From JADCCX01 sp031431475 (lineage in GTDB: Bacteria > Pseudomonadota > Alphaproteobacteria > Rhizobiales > Beijerinckiaceae): a stretch of 64,000 nucleotides of DNA. A program made the translations under genes and the position numbers. Below the pieces are notes generated by a model, which made no database searches, was not told where the DNA came from, and saw only the letters and a program-made list of their open reading frames with translations. Every line of letters begins with the position of its first letter. Position 1 is the stretch's first letter. Shown here one piece after another: positions 53,768-61,864 of the stretch. The stretch spans positions 1 to 64,000 of the forward strand of contig JANPDL010000012.1 in NCBI GenBank assembly GCA_031431475.1, read 5' to 3'.

Positions 53768-54610
53768 TCAGTAGGACATGAAGACGGGGATCTCGGATGC
53801 GCCAAGCATCGAGTCCGTTACGCCCCCCATGACCATTTGCCGCCAGCGCGAATGTGCGAATGCGCCCATCACGATCATGTCGGCACCGACGAGTGTGGCG
53901 CGGGCGCGCAGCGCCTTGCCTGCATCGCCATCAATAGCATCCACATTGGCGACAGTGGCGTTGATACCATGCCGCGAGAGATGGGGTGCGGCCTCAGCGC
54001 CCGGCACCAGTTTGGAAAGATCCTTCTCCTTCAGGACTGAAGCGAGCTCGACATATTCGGCACTGGTCAGAAGCGGCATGGCGTCATTCAGCGCGCGTGC
54101 AGCCCGCGCCGTACCATCCCACGCCACGATGATGCGCTTGGCCTTGAACGCCGTGATGCCTCCCGGAACCACGATGACCGGGCGTCCAGTGTGAAATAGC
54201 AACTCCTCCGCACGGGCGCGCCCGGCAGCGAAATACTCCGTCGGGCTGTCGATGATGGTCAGGTCGTGAAGCCGGCCCTGCGTTGCGGCAAGATCGATCG
54301 CATCGGCTTGATTCAACTGAGCCGAGCGAACATCGTAGCCAAGCCCCGATGACGCAAGCTGCGCCTTGAGAGCCGTTTCAGCCTTTTCGATCCGCTTTTT
54401 TTCCTCGGCATTCGCTGGGCCGACAAGGGATCCGACGAATTGGGGTGCAAGGCTGTAGGGCGGATCGTAGTGGTGGCCAAGGATACGGAATGTGATGTGC
54501 GCATTTGCCTTCTCCGCCAGTGACAGGCCGTAGGAGACAGCCGCAGTCAACGGCCCCTCATGATCAGGCGCGAACGGGACGAAGATGTTCTTGATCTGAT
54601 TCAGCGGCAT
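53768..54610 (-). CDS. Universal stress protein (UspA family)
   Basis: It has 280 residues with two Usp-like halves. The C-terminal half carries MGAFAHSRWRQMVMGGVTDSML, the G-x2-G-x9-G loop in modified form (Ala for the second Gly). It heads a two-gene unit with the beta-CASP hydrolase. A perfectly symmetric FNR/FixK box lies 54 bases upstream of its start. Confidence 0.88.
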   Translation of the reverse strand: MPLNQIKNIFVPFAPDHEGPLTAAVSYGLSLAEKANAHITFRILGHHYDPPYSLAPQFVGSLVGPANAEEKKRIEKAETALKAQLASSGLGYDVRSAQLNQADAIDLAATQGRLHDLTIIDSPTEYFAAGRARAEELLFHTGRPVIVVPGGITAFKAKRIIVAWDGTARAARALNDAMPLLTSAEYVELASVLKEKDLSKLVPGAEAAPHLSRHGINATVANVDAIDGDAGKALRARATLVGADMIVMGAFAHSRWRQMVMGGVTDSMLGASEIPVFMSY

Positions 54611-54663
54611 GGAAAGCTCCTGCGATTGACCTCCTTATCCTGAAGGTAAAATCCAAGTCTGGT

Positions 54664-54677
54664 TTGAGGCACCTCAA
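54664..54677. promoter_or_regulatory. FNR/FixK-like box upstream of usp-MBL operon
   Basis: TTGAGGCACCTCAA is a full palindrome except for the central two bases. It lies 54 bases upstream of the stress-protein start codon at 54610. Confidence 0.75.
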
Positions 54678-54822
54678 GAGCGAGCTGCGCCCAATGCTCT
54701 CTGGCCGATTGGCTGCAGTTCCCACCGCGTGAAAAGCAATCAACAAGGGTACTATAAGCGCCAGACTGACTTGCGTTGAACCAATCCAAGGGTCGTTTGG
54801 CGCATACGACCCTCACATCATC

Positions 54823-56654
54823 TCAGCCATGAACATATGCTCCGGGTGCAGGGCCTAAACCCGGAGTTTCCCTGCGCGCTTGCGTCGTAGGATCGACGAA
54901 GGGACCCGAATGCGCGCCGAGCCATTCAAACCATGCCGGCCACCAGGATCCATCGTGATACTTGGCTTTTCTGAACCAGTGATCAGGGTCGATATGCGGA
55001 TCATCCGCCGCTGAGGTCGCAATCCGGAAGTGGCGATCTTCCCTGCCGGGGGGCGAGACGATTCCCTGATTGTGTCCGCCGTTGGTCAGCGCGAAAGTGA
55101 TGGGTGAATCCGTCAGCTGATGCAGCTTGTAGACCGAGCGCCAGGGTGCAACATGGTCCCATTCCGTGCCGACCGCGAAGGTCGGCACATGGATATCCTG
55201 AAGACTGACGGTTTCCCCATCCACCTCAAAGCGTCCCTCAGCGAGATCATTCTTCAGGTAGAAAGCCCGGAGATACTCGCTGTGCATGCGTCCGGGCATG
55301 CGGGTGGCGTCAGCCGACCAGGCCGCCACATCCGTCATTCTCTCCCGCTCGCCCAGCAGGTAGTGCCGGATCAGACGGGACCAGATCAGATCGTTGGAGC
55401 GCAACAGGTGGAAGGTTCCCGCCATCTGCGAGGCTTCGAGAGCGCCTTGCTCCCACATCATGTCATCAAGAATGGCAAGCTGGCTCTCATCCACGAAAAT
55501 TTTCAGTTCACCGGCTTCCGAGAAGTCGGTCTGCGCTGCAAGAAAGGTCAGCGATTGGAGGCGGTTGTCTGCTTCTCGCGCCATCGCAGCCGCAGTCACT
55601 GCCAGCAAGGTGCCGCCGATGCAGTAGCCGACGCCGTGGAGCTTGGCGGCGCCGGTGCAAGCCAGAGCTGTCTCGACCGCCGGCATAACGCCACCGGACC
55701 GGTAGTCATCAAAGCCAGTGTTGTGATCCAGCCCCGTAGGATTGCGCCACGACAGAACAAACACCGTGAAGCCCTCGTCCACGAGATGCTTGATCAGCGA
55801 GTTCTGCGGCCTGAGATCAAGGATATAGTATTTCATGATCCAGGCTGGAACGATGAGGATCGGTTCGGCCCGGACCTTATCCGTCGTCGGGGTGTATTGA
55901 ATGACCTCCGCGAGATGATTGCGCAGCACCACTTCTCCAGGTGTCAGGGCGACCGTCTTGCCGGGCTCGAACGCCTCTACGCCAACTGGTTTTTGATGAT
56001 GCAGTGTGCGCTGAAGATCCTCGAAGAGGTACTGGGTCCCCCGCTGGATGTTGCCGCCTTTCATATCGAGTGTTTTCTTCAGGACTTCCGGATTGCTCAG
56101 CGGGAAGTTGGAAGGGGCAGCCATGTCGAACGCCTGCCGTCCAACAAAATGCAGGAGATCGAGATGATGCTTTGTGGCGCCGTGAATGCCGCGCGTCGCC
56201 TCATCCCACCAGCGCCCATTCCAAGGAAGCTTTCGGCGTAGATTGCGAACGGAAATTGCTGCCAGCTCTCGTGCCGGAAGCGCTTGTCATGCGGCAATGA
56301 GCGAGCACTTGGATTGCACGTGCCGCGTCCGGCGACAGTCTCCAGCACAGTCTCCATGACATGAGCCGCTTCGGTCATACCGGTCTGGGCAATCTCCGCC
56401 ATGCGGCCGGGCGAAGTGCCGAGATGCACGGCCCAGTCGAACCATGCCTCGGCAATCGCCATGGGAGAAAAGCCGCCTGAGAGCCTTGCCATGGCCGCAT
56501 GCAGAATCCGGTCTGCGGGCGTCTCCATGGAAAGAGACTGCTCGAAGGTGTGGTCTGAAATTGCAGTAAATTCGGCAAGTGGTGCCATTCCAGCCGCCAT
56601 TTCAAGCGCCCGCGCATGGCGTGGCGTGTGGGGTTGGGTCCGTATCGTTGTCAT
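54823..56654 (-). pseudogene. phaC: PHA synthase (class I PhaC), split by a single-base frameshift
   Basis: The gene starts at ATG 56654. The first frame gives the PhaC N-terminal domain (SPMAIAEAWFDWAVHLGTSP, RFRHESWQQFPFAIYAESFLG) and breaks at 56209-56226. The next frame continues exactly in register with RWWDEATRGIHGATKHH and goes on to MAAPSNFPLSNPEVL. Adding one base would give about 610 residues, the normal class I length. Catalytic residues are intact in the second part: Cys in GVGYCIGG, Asp in GTEWDHVAPW, His in NGGHNQG. It is either a recent pseudogene or a sequencing error. PHA synthase polymerises hydroxyacyl-CoA into storage granules. Confidence 0.88.
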
Positions 56655-56709
56655 TGCGGCACTCCGATCACTGTCGAGATCCACATTGCCTGTTGAGAGC
56701 GACGCCCTA

Positions 56710-56723
56710 TTGACCTGCCTCAA
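56710..56723. promoter_or_regulatory. FNR/FixK-like box between phaC and the phasin gene
   Basis: TTGACCTGCCTCAA is the exact reverse complement of the box at 51302-51315. It lies 56 bases upstream of the phaC start at 56654 and 69 bases before the phasin start at 56792, so it could control both. Confidence 0.75.
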
Positions 56724-56791
56724 CACTTGGTCAGCGGATCCTGCAACGATCACCTCGGGCAGGGATCAGGATCTCAACAGGAGACGTCATC

Positions 56792-57184
56792 ATGTCAGCA
56801 TCGAAAAGTGCAGGAGTGTCGGGCCAATACAGCACCGGAGCAGGGCCAACAGAAAGCTTGACCCGATCCGTTCAGGATGGACTGGCGACAACCATGGAAA
56901 TTCCCAAGAAGGTCATTGAGGCCAATCTCGACACGGGTGCTGAATTTCTAACGTTCATGAGCCGCCGCATGAAGGCCCAAGCCGATCTCTTCAGCGGTGT
57001 CGGCCATTGCCACAACATGGACGAGGCCACCGACATGCAGCGCACATTCTGGGAGAAGGTGACCAGGGACTATTCCGAGGAGATGAACCATCTCGCCGAA
57101 ATTGCGCGCAAGAATTTCGAGACCGTATCCGGGCTGATATCTCCAAAAGTCAACGGCGGCGGTAACCAGAGGAGCGCTATGTGA
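56792..57184 (+). CDS. Phasin family protein
   Basis: It has 130 residues with a helical amphipathic body: IPKKVIEANLDTGAEFLTFMSRRMKAQADLF and MQRTFWEKVTRDYSEEMNHLAEIARKNFE, typical of phasins that coat PHA granules. The ribosome site AGGAG lies before ATG 56792. It is divergent from phaC with the FNR/FixK box between them, and its stop overlaps the next gene's GTG start. Confidence 0.85.
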   Translation: MSASKSAGVSGQYSTGAGPTESLTRSVQDGLATTMEIPKKVIEANLDTGAEFLTFMSRRMKAQADLFSGVGHCHNMDEATDMQRTFWEKVTRDYSEEMNHLAEIARKNFETVSGLISPKVNGGGNQRSAM

Positions 57185-57663
57185 GGCATCCATCGAGCTG
57201 GGTTCTGGTGGCCGATGGCGGCGCAGCCCGGATTTATCGGACCACGCGCGAGAGCAGTGCTCACCGGACGCGGCTTGAAGCCGTTCCCGGCGGCTCGTTT
57301 TCAAGATCAGATCCTGCCCATTTTGGACCGCGCCCCGGCAAGAACTTCGCCAGCGCCCTGCGCAATTCCGGTCACGGCGTCACGACCCACGAAGGTCTGA
57401 AACGGCGTGCAGAGGAGGAGTTCGTCGCGACGGTGCTCGCCTGGATCGAAAAACCTGAGCAATTGGCCACGTTCGAGCGCCTGATCGTGGCCGCTCCTGA
57501 CCGTGCGCTGGGTGAAATAAGGGTTGCCCTGTCTCCTGCCTTGGCTGGGAGAGTCCATCGCGAGATTCATGGAGATTTGTTGAAACTGCCGATCAAGGAG
57601 CTTGAAGAGCGGGTGCTGGCCAGCATGCTCGATCTAGGCCCCAGACAGCGGAAGGCATCCTGA
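57181..57663 (+). CDS. Host attachment / baeRF-like family protein
   Basis: It has 160 residues. The start is GTG 57181 after AGAGGAG; it overlaps the phasin stop (ATGTGA). The motif WVLVADGGAARIYR and the C-terminal VHREIHGDLLKLPIKELEERV match the 'protein required for attachment to host cells' family, which relates to bacterial archaeo-eukaryotic release-factor (baeRF) domains thought to act at the ribosome. In this setting a translation-stress role at low oxygen is as likely as host attachment. Confidence 0.82.
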   Translation: MRHPSSWVLVADGGAARIYRTTRESSAHRTRLEAVPGGSFSRSDPAHFGPRPGKNFASALRNSGHGVTTHEGLKRRAEEEFVATVLAWIEKPEQLATFERLIVAAPDRALGEIRVALSPALAGRVHREIHGDLLKLPIKELEERVLASMLDLGPRQRKAS

Positions 57664-57739
57664 GCCGCCCCGGGCGAACAGGATTGATGCGGGTTCCGTT
57701 TGCGGCCATGCTAATTCCGCAGTTCAGCGAGATTGACCT

Positions 57740-59734
57740 ATGGCCAGCAACAGCGATCCCTTCGGGCACGCCGACCAGAGATACGCCAAGATCCTTGCTC
57801 TGGCCGCTGACGCGATCATATGCATTGATGACGAGCAGCGTATTGTCTTGTTCAACAATGGTGCCGAGACGATTTTCGGCTTTGCTGCGGCAGAGATTCT
57901 TGGTCAGTCGATTGATGTTCTGATCCCTCCACGGTTCCGTGGCGGCCATGCCCGTCTCGTAAGCAGCTTTGCAGGCGGACCGCCTGCCGCCAGGCACATG
58001 GGCGAACGTCAGGCCATTTTCGCCATCAGGAAATCTGGCCAGGAGTTTCCTGCAGAAGCCACCATCAGCAAGGTCATTCACGCGGATGGCTTCGTCTTAA
58101 CGGTGGTCCTCCGCGACATTTCCGAGCGTTTCAATGCGGATGCGCGCCGTAGACAGGATGCCGAGAAACTGAGGCAAGCCTTGAGAGCGGGCAAGCTCGG
58201 TGGTTTCGAGCAGGATTCCTTCAGCAAGCGAATGCAGTTATTCGGTGATGCCCCGAGCATCCTCGGCCTGAACACGATTGAATGTCATTACGATGATGCT
58301 TTCGCCCTCATCATCGAAAGCGACCGCGAACACGTCAGCAAGACATTAGGGCAGATCAAGAAACATGGCTCGTTCGAACTGGAGTATCGTATCCGGAAAC
58401 CGGACGGCTCCATCGCATGGATCCGGGCTATCGGCACGGTTGTGGATGATGACAGGCGGCACGCCCATATCTTTGGCACCGTGCAGGACGTCACCCATCA
58501 AAAGGAGGTCGAGCACGAGCTGGAGCAGCGCGTAGCGGAGCGGACAGAAGCACTTCAGTCCGAAGTCAAGCACCGTGAGGAGACGCAGAAGCAGCTGGTC
58601 CACGCTCAGCGCATGGAGGCTTTTGGACAGCTCACGGGCGGGATCGCCCATGACTTCAACAACATGCTGACGGTTATCGGCGGCAATCTCGAATTGCTGC
58701 AGGATCAGGTCACTGGCGAGCGGTCCAAACGGCAGCTCAAGCGGGCGCTGGATGCGGTGGGGATGGGCTCACGGCTGACGCAGCGACTGCTGACGTTTGC
58801 GCGCCGGGGCAACCTTGAGCCAGAGGTCCTGAATCTCAATGATCAGGTCGTCAGCATGATCGATCTGCTGAGGCGGACGATTGGCGAAGCGATCACGATT
58901 TCCTCAGTGCTGGCTCCTGATCTGGGCCGAGTGCAGGCTGATGCCAGCGAGGTCGAGAATGCCATTCTCAATCTCGCCATCAATGGGCGAGACGCCATGC
59001 CCGATGGTGGCAAGCTGGTCATTGAGACGGCGAATGCCATAGTTGATGATACTTTCGTGGCATCTATCCAGGGGGATAGAATAGCGCCGGGTCACTACGT
59101 GCGCCTGTCCGTGGCGGATACGGGAACCGGGATGACGCCGGAGGTCCTGGCCAAAGCATTCGAGCCGTTTTTCACAACCAAAGAGCATGGCCGTGGCACC
59201 GGTCTGGGCCTTGCAACGATCTATGGATTTGCCCGCCAGTCCGGGGGGTATGCAATGATTTACAGTGAGATCGGATATGGGACGACCGTGAATATCTATT
59301 TGCCGCAGTCGGATCAGCCTTTTGCGGAGACGGACGACGTGCTGACCCGGTTTTCCGCAACAGCGCACAAACGTATTCTTGTGGTCGAGGACAACTCGGA
59401 CGTGCGGGATGTCGCGATCCAGCGTCTCGAAAAACTGGGGTATCAAATTCTGGCCAGCGACAGCGGTCCCGCAGCCGTGGAAATGCTGAGGGCCAATCCC
59501 GCCATCGATCTTGTTTTCAGTGACATCATGATGGCAGGCGGCATGTCTGGCTACGATCTTGCCGAATGGATGAAAGCCAACCATCCTTCGGTCAAGATAC
59601 TGCTAACATCCGGTTTTTCGGATGAACTGGCGAAGCGGGCAGCCAAAGAGCCAAGCGTGCTTAAAGTTCTCCAAAAGCCATATGCGATTGCTGATCTCGC
59701 CCATGCTCTGCACGAGGCTTTCGATTGCAAGTGA
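57740..59734 (+). CDS. Hybrid PAS sensor histidine kinase with receiver domain (hFixL-like)
   Basis: It has 664 residues. PAS domain 1 (about 15-135) has His70 and Arg90, the same 20-residue spacing as the heme His200 and Arg220 of Bradyrhizobium FixL, though other heme contacts (Arg206, His214) are not conserved. PAS 2 with a PAC-like end (about 155-275) and a coiled coil lead to the dimerisation domain with His304 (GGIAHDFNNML), an ATPase domain (NLAINGRDAM, DTGTGM, GRGTGLGL) and a C-terminal receiver with Asp595. No membrane helices, so it is a cytosolic sensor. Oxygen or redox sensing is inferred from the neighbouring regulators. Confidence 0.88.
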   Translation: MASNSDPFGHADQRYAKILALAADAIICIDDEQRIVLFNNGAETIFGFAAAEILGQSIDVLIPPRFRGGHARLVSSFAGGPPAARHMGERQAIFAIRKSGQEFPAEATISKVIHADGFVLTVVLRDISERFNADARRRQDAEKLRQALRAGKLGGFEQDSFSKRMQLFGDAPSILGLNTIECHYDDAFALIIESDREHVSKTLGQIKKHGSFELEYRIRKPDGSIAWIRAIGTVVDDDRRHAHIFGTVQDVTHQKEVEHELEQRVAERTEALQSEVKHREETQKQLVHAQRMEAFGQLTGGIAHDFNNMLTVIGGNLELLQDQVTGERSKRQLKRALDAVGMGSRLTQRLLTFARRGNLEPEVLNLNDQVVSMIDLLRRTIGEAITISSVLAPDLGRVQADASEVENAILNLAINGRDAMPDGGKLVIETANAIVDDTFVASIQGDRIAPGHYVRLSVADTGTGMTPEVLAKAFEPFFTTKEHGRGTGLGLATIYGFARQSGGYAMIYSEIGYGTTVNIYLPQSDQPFAETDDVLTRFSATAHKRILVVEDNSDVRDVAIQRLEKLGYQILASDSGPAAVEMLRANPAIDLVFSDIMMAGGMSGYDLAEWMKANHPSVKILLTSGFSDELAKRAAKEPSVLKVLQKPYAIADLAHALHEAFDCK

Positions 59735-59749
59735 AGGATGCCCAGTGGT

Positions 59750-60481
59750 TCAGAGCTGCCTGACCTCACAGGCGAAGATATAGCCCACACCGCGCACAGT
59801 CTTGAGCAATCGCGGGTTCTCGGGATCGGCTTCGATCTTCTTTCGCAATCGCGACACCAGCGCATCGATGGAACGGTCAAACGGCGTCCAGTCATGGCCT
59901 TTCAGGAGGTCCATGATGGTGTCGCGGGAATGAACTCTCTGGGGGCGACGCGCCAGGATCTCCAGCAGATTAAACTCAGCCGTCGTCAACGCCAGAGACG
60001 CTTGGCTCTTGGACATCACCTCACGGCGGCTAAGGTCCATGGTCCAATCCTCGAAGGCAAGGCGTTCGGATCTTGGATTTGAAACGGCTTGTCCCGATTC
60101 TGCCGGAGCCTTGCGGCGCAGGACGGCGCGAATCCTCGCCACAACCTCCCTTGGGTGGAACGGCTTGGCGATGTAGTCATCCGCGCCGAGCTCGAGCCCG
60201 ACGACACGATCAATCGTGTCGCCCTTGCCAGTGATCATGATGATGGGAATATCGTGATGGTTGCGGATGTCTCGCGCGAGATTCAGACCATTCTCGCCAC
60301 CTAGCATCAGATCGAGCGTCACGAGATCGATATGTCCTGCTGACAGCAGAGCCCGCATGGCTGCGCTGTTAGCCGCTTCGCTGACGCGAAAACCTTCCGG
60401 TTCAAGACAATCACGCAGGAGCTCGCGGACAGCAGGATCGTCATCAACCACAAGAATATGCTGCGAGTCCGGGTTGGTCAT
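59750..60481 (-). CDS. OmpR-class response regulator (FxkR-like)
   Basis: It has 243 residues: receiver domain with phospho-acceptor Asp57 (LVTLDLMLGG) and conserved Lys106 (IAKPFHPREV), then a winged-helix domain with HSRDTIMDLLKGHDWTPFDR and TVRGVGYIFA. It is transcribed towards the hybrid kinase gene. A direct repeat GTTACA-N4-GTTACA lies 30 bases upstream of its own start and about 99 bases before the Crp/Fnr gene. This layout matches FxkR of Rhizobium etli, an OmpR-class regulator that links hybrid FixL to fixK. The FxkR assignment is inference. Confidence 0.88.
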   Translation of the reverse strand: MTNPDSQHILVVDDDPAVRELLRDCLEPEGFRVSEAANSAAMRALLSAGHIDLVTLDLMLGGENGLNLARDIRNHHDIPIIMITGKGDTIDRVVGLELGADDYIAKPFHPREVVARIRAVLRRKAPAESGQAVSNPRSERLAFEDWTMDLSRREVMSKSQASLALTTAEFNLLEILARRPQRVHSRDTIMDLLKGHDWTPFDRSIDALVSRLRKKIEADPENPRLLKTVRGVGYIFACEVRQL

Positions 60482-60510
60482 GAGCTTCTCAAGGCGTTCT
60501 AAGCTCCCCT

Positions 60511-60526
60511 GTTACACATCGTTACA
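60511..60526. promoter_or_regulatory. Direct repeat GTTACA-N4-GTTACA (K-box-like) before the Crp/Fnr gene
   Basis: Two perfect GTTACA hexamers, 10 bases apart start to start, lie in the divergent gap between the response regulator and the Crp/Fnr gene. OmpR-class regulators bind direct repeats with one helical turn spacing. From memory, the K-box bound by FxkR upstream of rhizobial fixK has this same form. Confidence 0.75.
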
Positions 60527-60581
60527 GAACGCGACAGGATTATGCAAAGCCGTCGAATGCCTGTGGCTCTGAGGATGTCAA

Positions 60582-60595
60582 TTGATGCCCGTCAA
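60582..60595. promoter_or_regulatory. FNR/FixK-like box upstream of the Crp/Fnr gene
   Basis: TTGATGCCCGTCAA lies 29 bases upstream of the start codon at 60625, downstream of the K-box-like repeat. Its closeness to the start suggests negative autoregulation by the gene product. Confidence 0.75.
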
Positions 60596-60624
60596 CCGAC
60601 GCACATCCACAGGAGGCCATTGCC

Positions 60625-61338
60625 ATGTTCGATACTATCGCCCAGCAGACAGCCCCCCAGAATGCGATCCAGCTTCGAACCGACGGTCTTTCGACAGCAC
60701 AAATCTTCGCAACACGTTGCCCGCACCAGACCAGCTTGCGGAAAGTCGCCGCGAATGAAACACTCTGGTGCGAGGGTGAAGAGCGTTCGCATATCTTCAT
60801 CGTGCGATCCGGCGCTATCAGCTTCTCCCGCATGCTGCCTGACGGGCGGCGCATAGTCCTGGGCTTCGCCTATCCTGGCGATATCATCGGCATCGGTTCA
60901 GATTTCCACTATTGCGACGCGCAGACCGTGCAGGCGACCCGGCTGGAGGCGATACCTGCTGCCTCTTTCAAGCGTGCTGTTATTGACGATCCAGGTCTTG
61001 GCAAGCAAGCGACAGCGGCAGTGAACCAGGCGCTCGATGCGGCTTACCAGCATGTTGTCGTCATCTCAAAGCTGTCAGCAAATGAGCGTCTTGCCAGCTT
61101 TCTGGTTGCGCTTTCCGACCGCAACGAGAAGCATGGCTTGAGCCCGTTGAGCATCGTTCTGCCAATGCGCAGGGTCGATATCGCGGACTTTCTCGGTTTG
61201 ACCATCGAGACCGTGAGCAGGACCTTCACGATCTTCCGGACCGCTGGTCTGATTGAGATGGATCAAGCCAATATCATTGTCTTCAAGGATATTCGAAAGC
61301 TCCGTTCTCTCGCATCCGGTGAGGGACAGGATATCTGA
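60625..61338 (+). CDS. Crp/Fnr family regulator (FixK-like)
   Basis: It has 237 residues: cyclic-nucleotide-binding fold (about 25-125), dimer helix (about 128-160) and helix-turn-helix RVDIADFLGLTIETVSRTF. The recognition helix has Glu195, Ser198 and Arg199 (E-x2-S-R), the FNR/FixK pattern that reads TTGA half-sites. The N-terminal four-cysteine cluster of FNR is absent (only Cys32, Cys49 and Cys97), so it does not sense oxygen by a 4Fe-4S cluster and is more FixK- or DNR-like. Boxes it could bind lie upstream of narK, usp, phaC and itself. Confidence 0.9.
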   Translation: MFDTIAQQTAPQNAIQLRTDGLSTAQIFATRCPHQTSLRKVAANETLWCEGEERSHIFIVRSGAISFSRMLPDGRRIVLGFAYPGDIIGIGSDFHYCDAQTVQATRLEAIPAASFKRAVIDDPGLGKQATAAVNQALDAAYQHVVVISKLSANERLASFLVALSDRNEKHGLSPLSIVLPMRRVDIADFLGLTIETVSRTFTIFRTAGLIEMDQANIIVFKDIRKLRSLASGEGQDI

Positions 61339-61362
61339 CTTCCGCCAAAACGGAGGACGCCA

Positions 61363-61842
61363 ATGGACCCGGAGCCGGACCAACGATTCTTCAGGATTGT
61401 GATCGGATGCTACAATCACTGTGAAGGACTTAGGCTGGCCAGAGACGAGCTGCGAGCCAATGGCCTTCAGGACTACCAAATGTGTTCGCTGGGCTCCCGC
61501 AGCGCTCTCATTACAGGCGCAAATGGGAGCCTCTCTCATCCTTTGGGTGAGGCGGGGAGAAGTAAACAAATACGCTATGATCTGCGTCAGGTCAGGGAGT
61601 TGGTATTTCATGTCTCGTCAGCCTCCCTCTTTGACCGCCTCTGGCCCTTACCCCATGATCATGACGGCAGCCTTACCCGCTGGATGACGCCTGCCCAGTC
61701 CCATGTTGTCTGGCGCAAGCTCAGCGAGGATTGCCCGCTATTGATGGTGAGCGCCGATTCAGCCCAACAGCAAATCCAGAGCGTGCAAGTTCAGTTCCGG
61801 CATGGCCCAACGGTCGTTCAGGCATTCAACTTCGCGGTCTGA
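61363..61842 (+). CDS. Hypothetical protein downstream of the FixK-like gene
   Basis: It has 159 residues, no signal peptide and no membrane helix. A predicted mixed alpha/beta N-terminus starts FFRIVIGCYNHCEGLRLARDEL; the C-terminus has WMTPAQSHVVWRKLSEDCPLLMVSADS. No family recognised. It lies 24 bases after the FixK-like gene and 22 bases before the acyl-CoA synthetase gene, so it is probably part of the same low-oxygen transcript. Confidence 0.7.
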   Translation: MDPEPDQRFFRIVIGCYNHCEGLRLARDELRANGLQDYQMCSLGSRSALITGANGSLSHPLGEAGRSKQIRYDLRQVRELVFHVSSASLFDRLWPLPHDHDGSLTRWMTPAQSHVVWRKLSEDCPLLMVSADSAQQQIQSVQVQFRHGPTVVQAFNFAV

Positions 61843-61864
61843 ACTGCTCAAGCGGAGATCAGCA

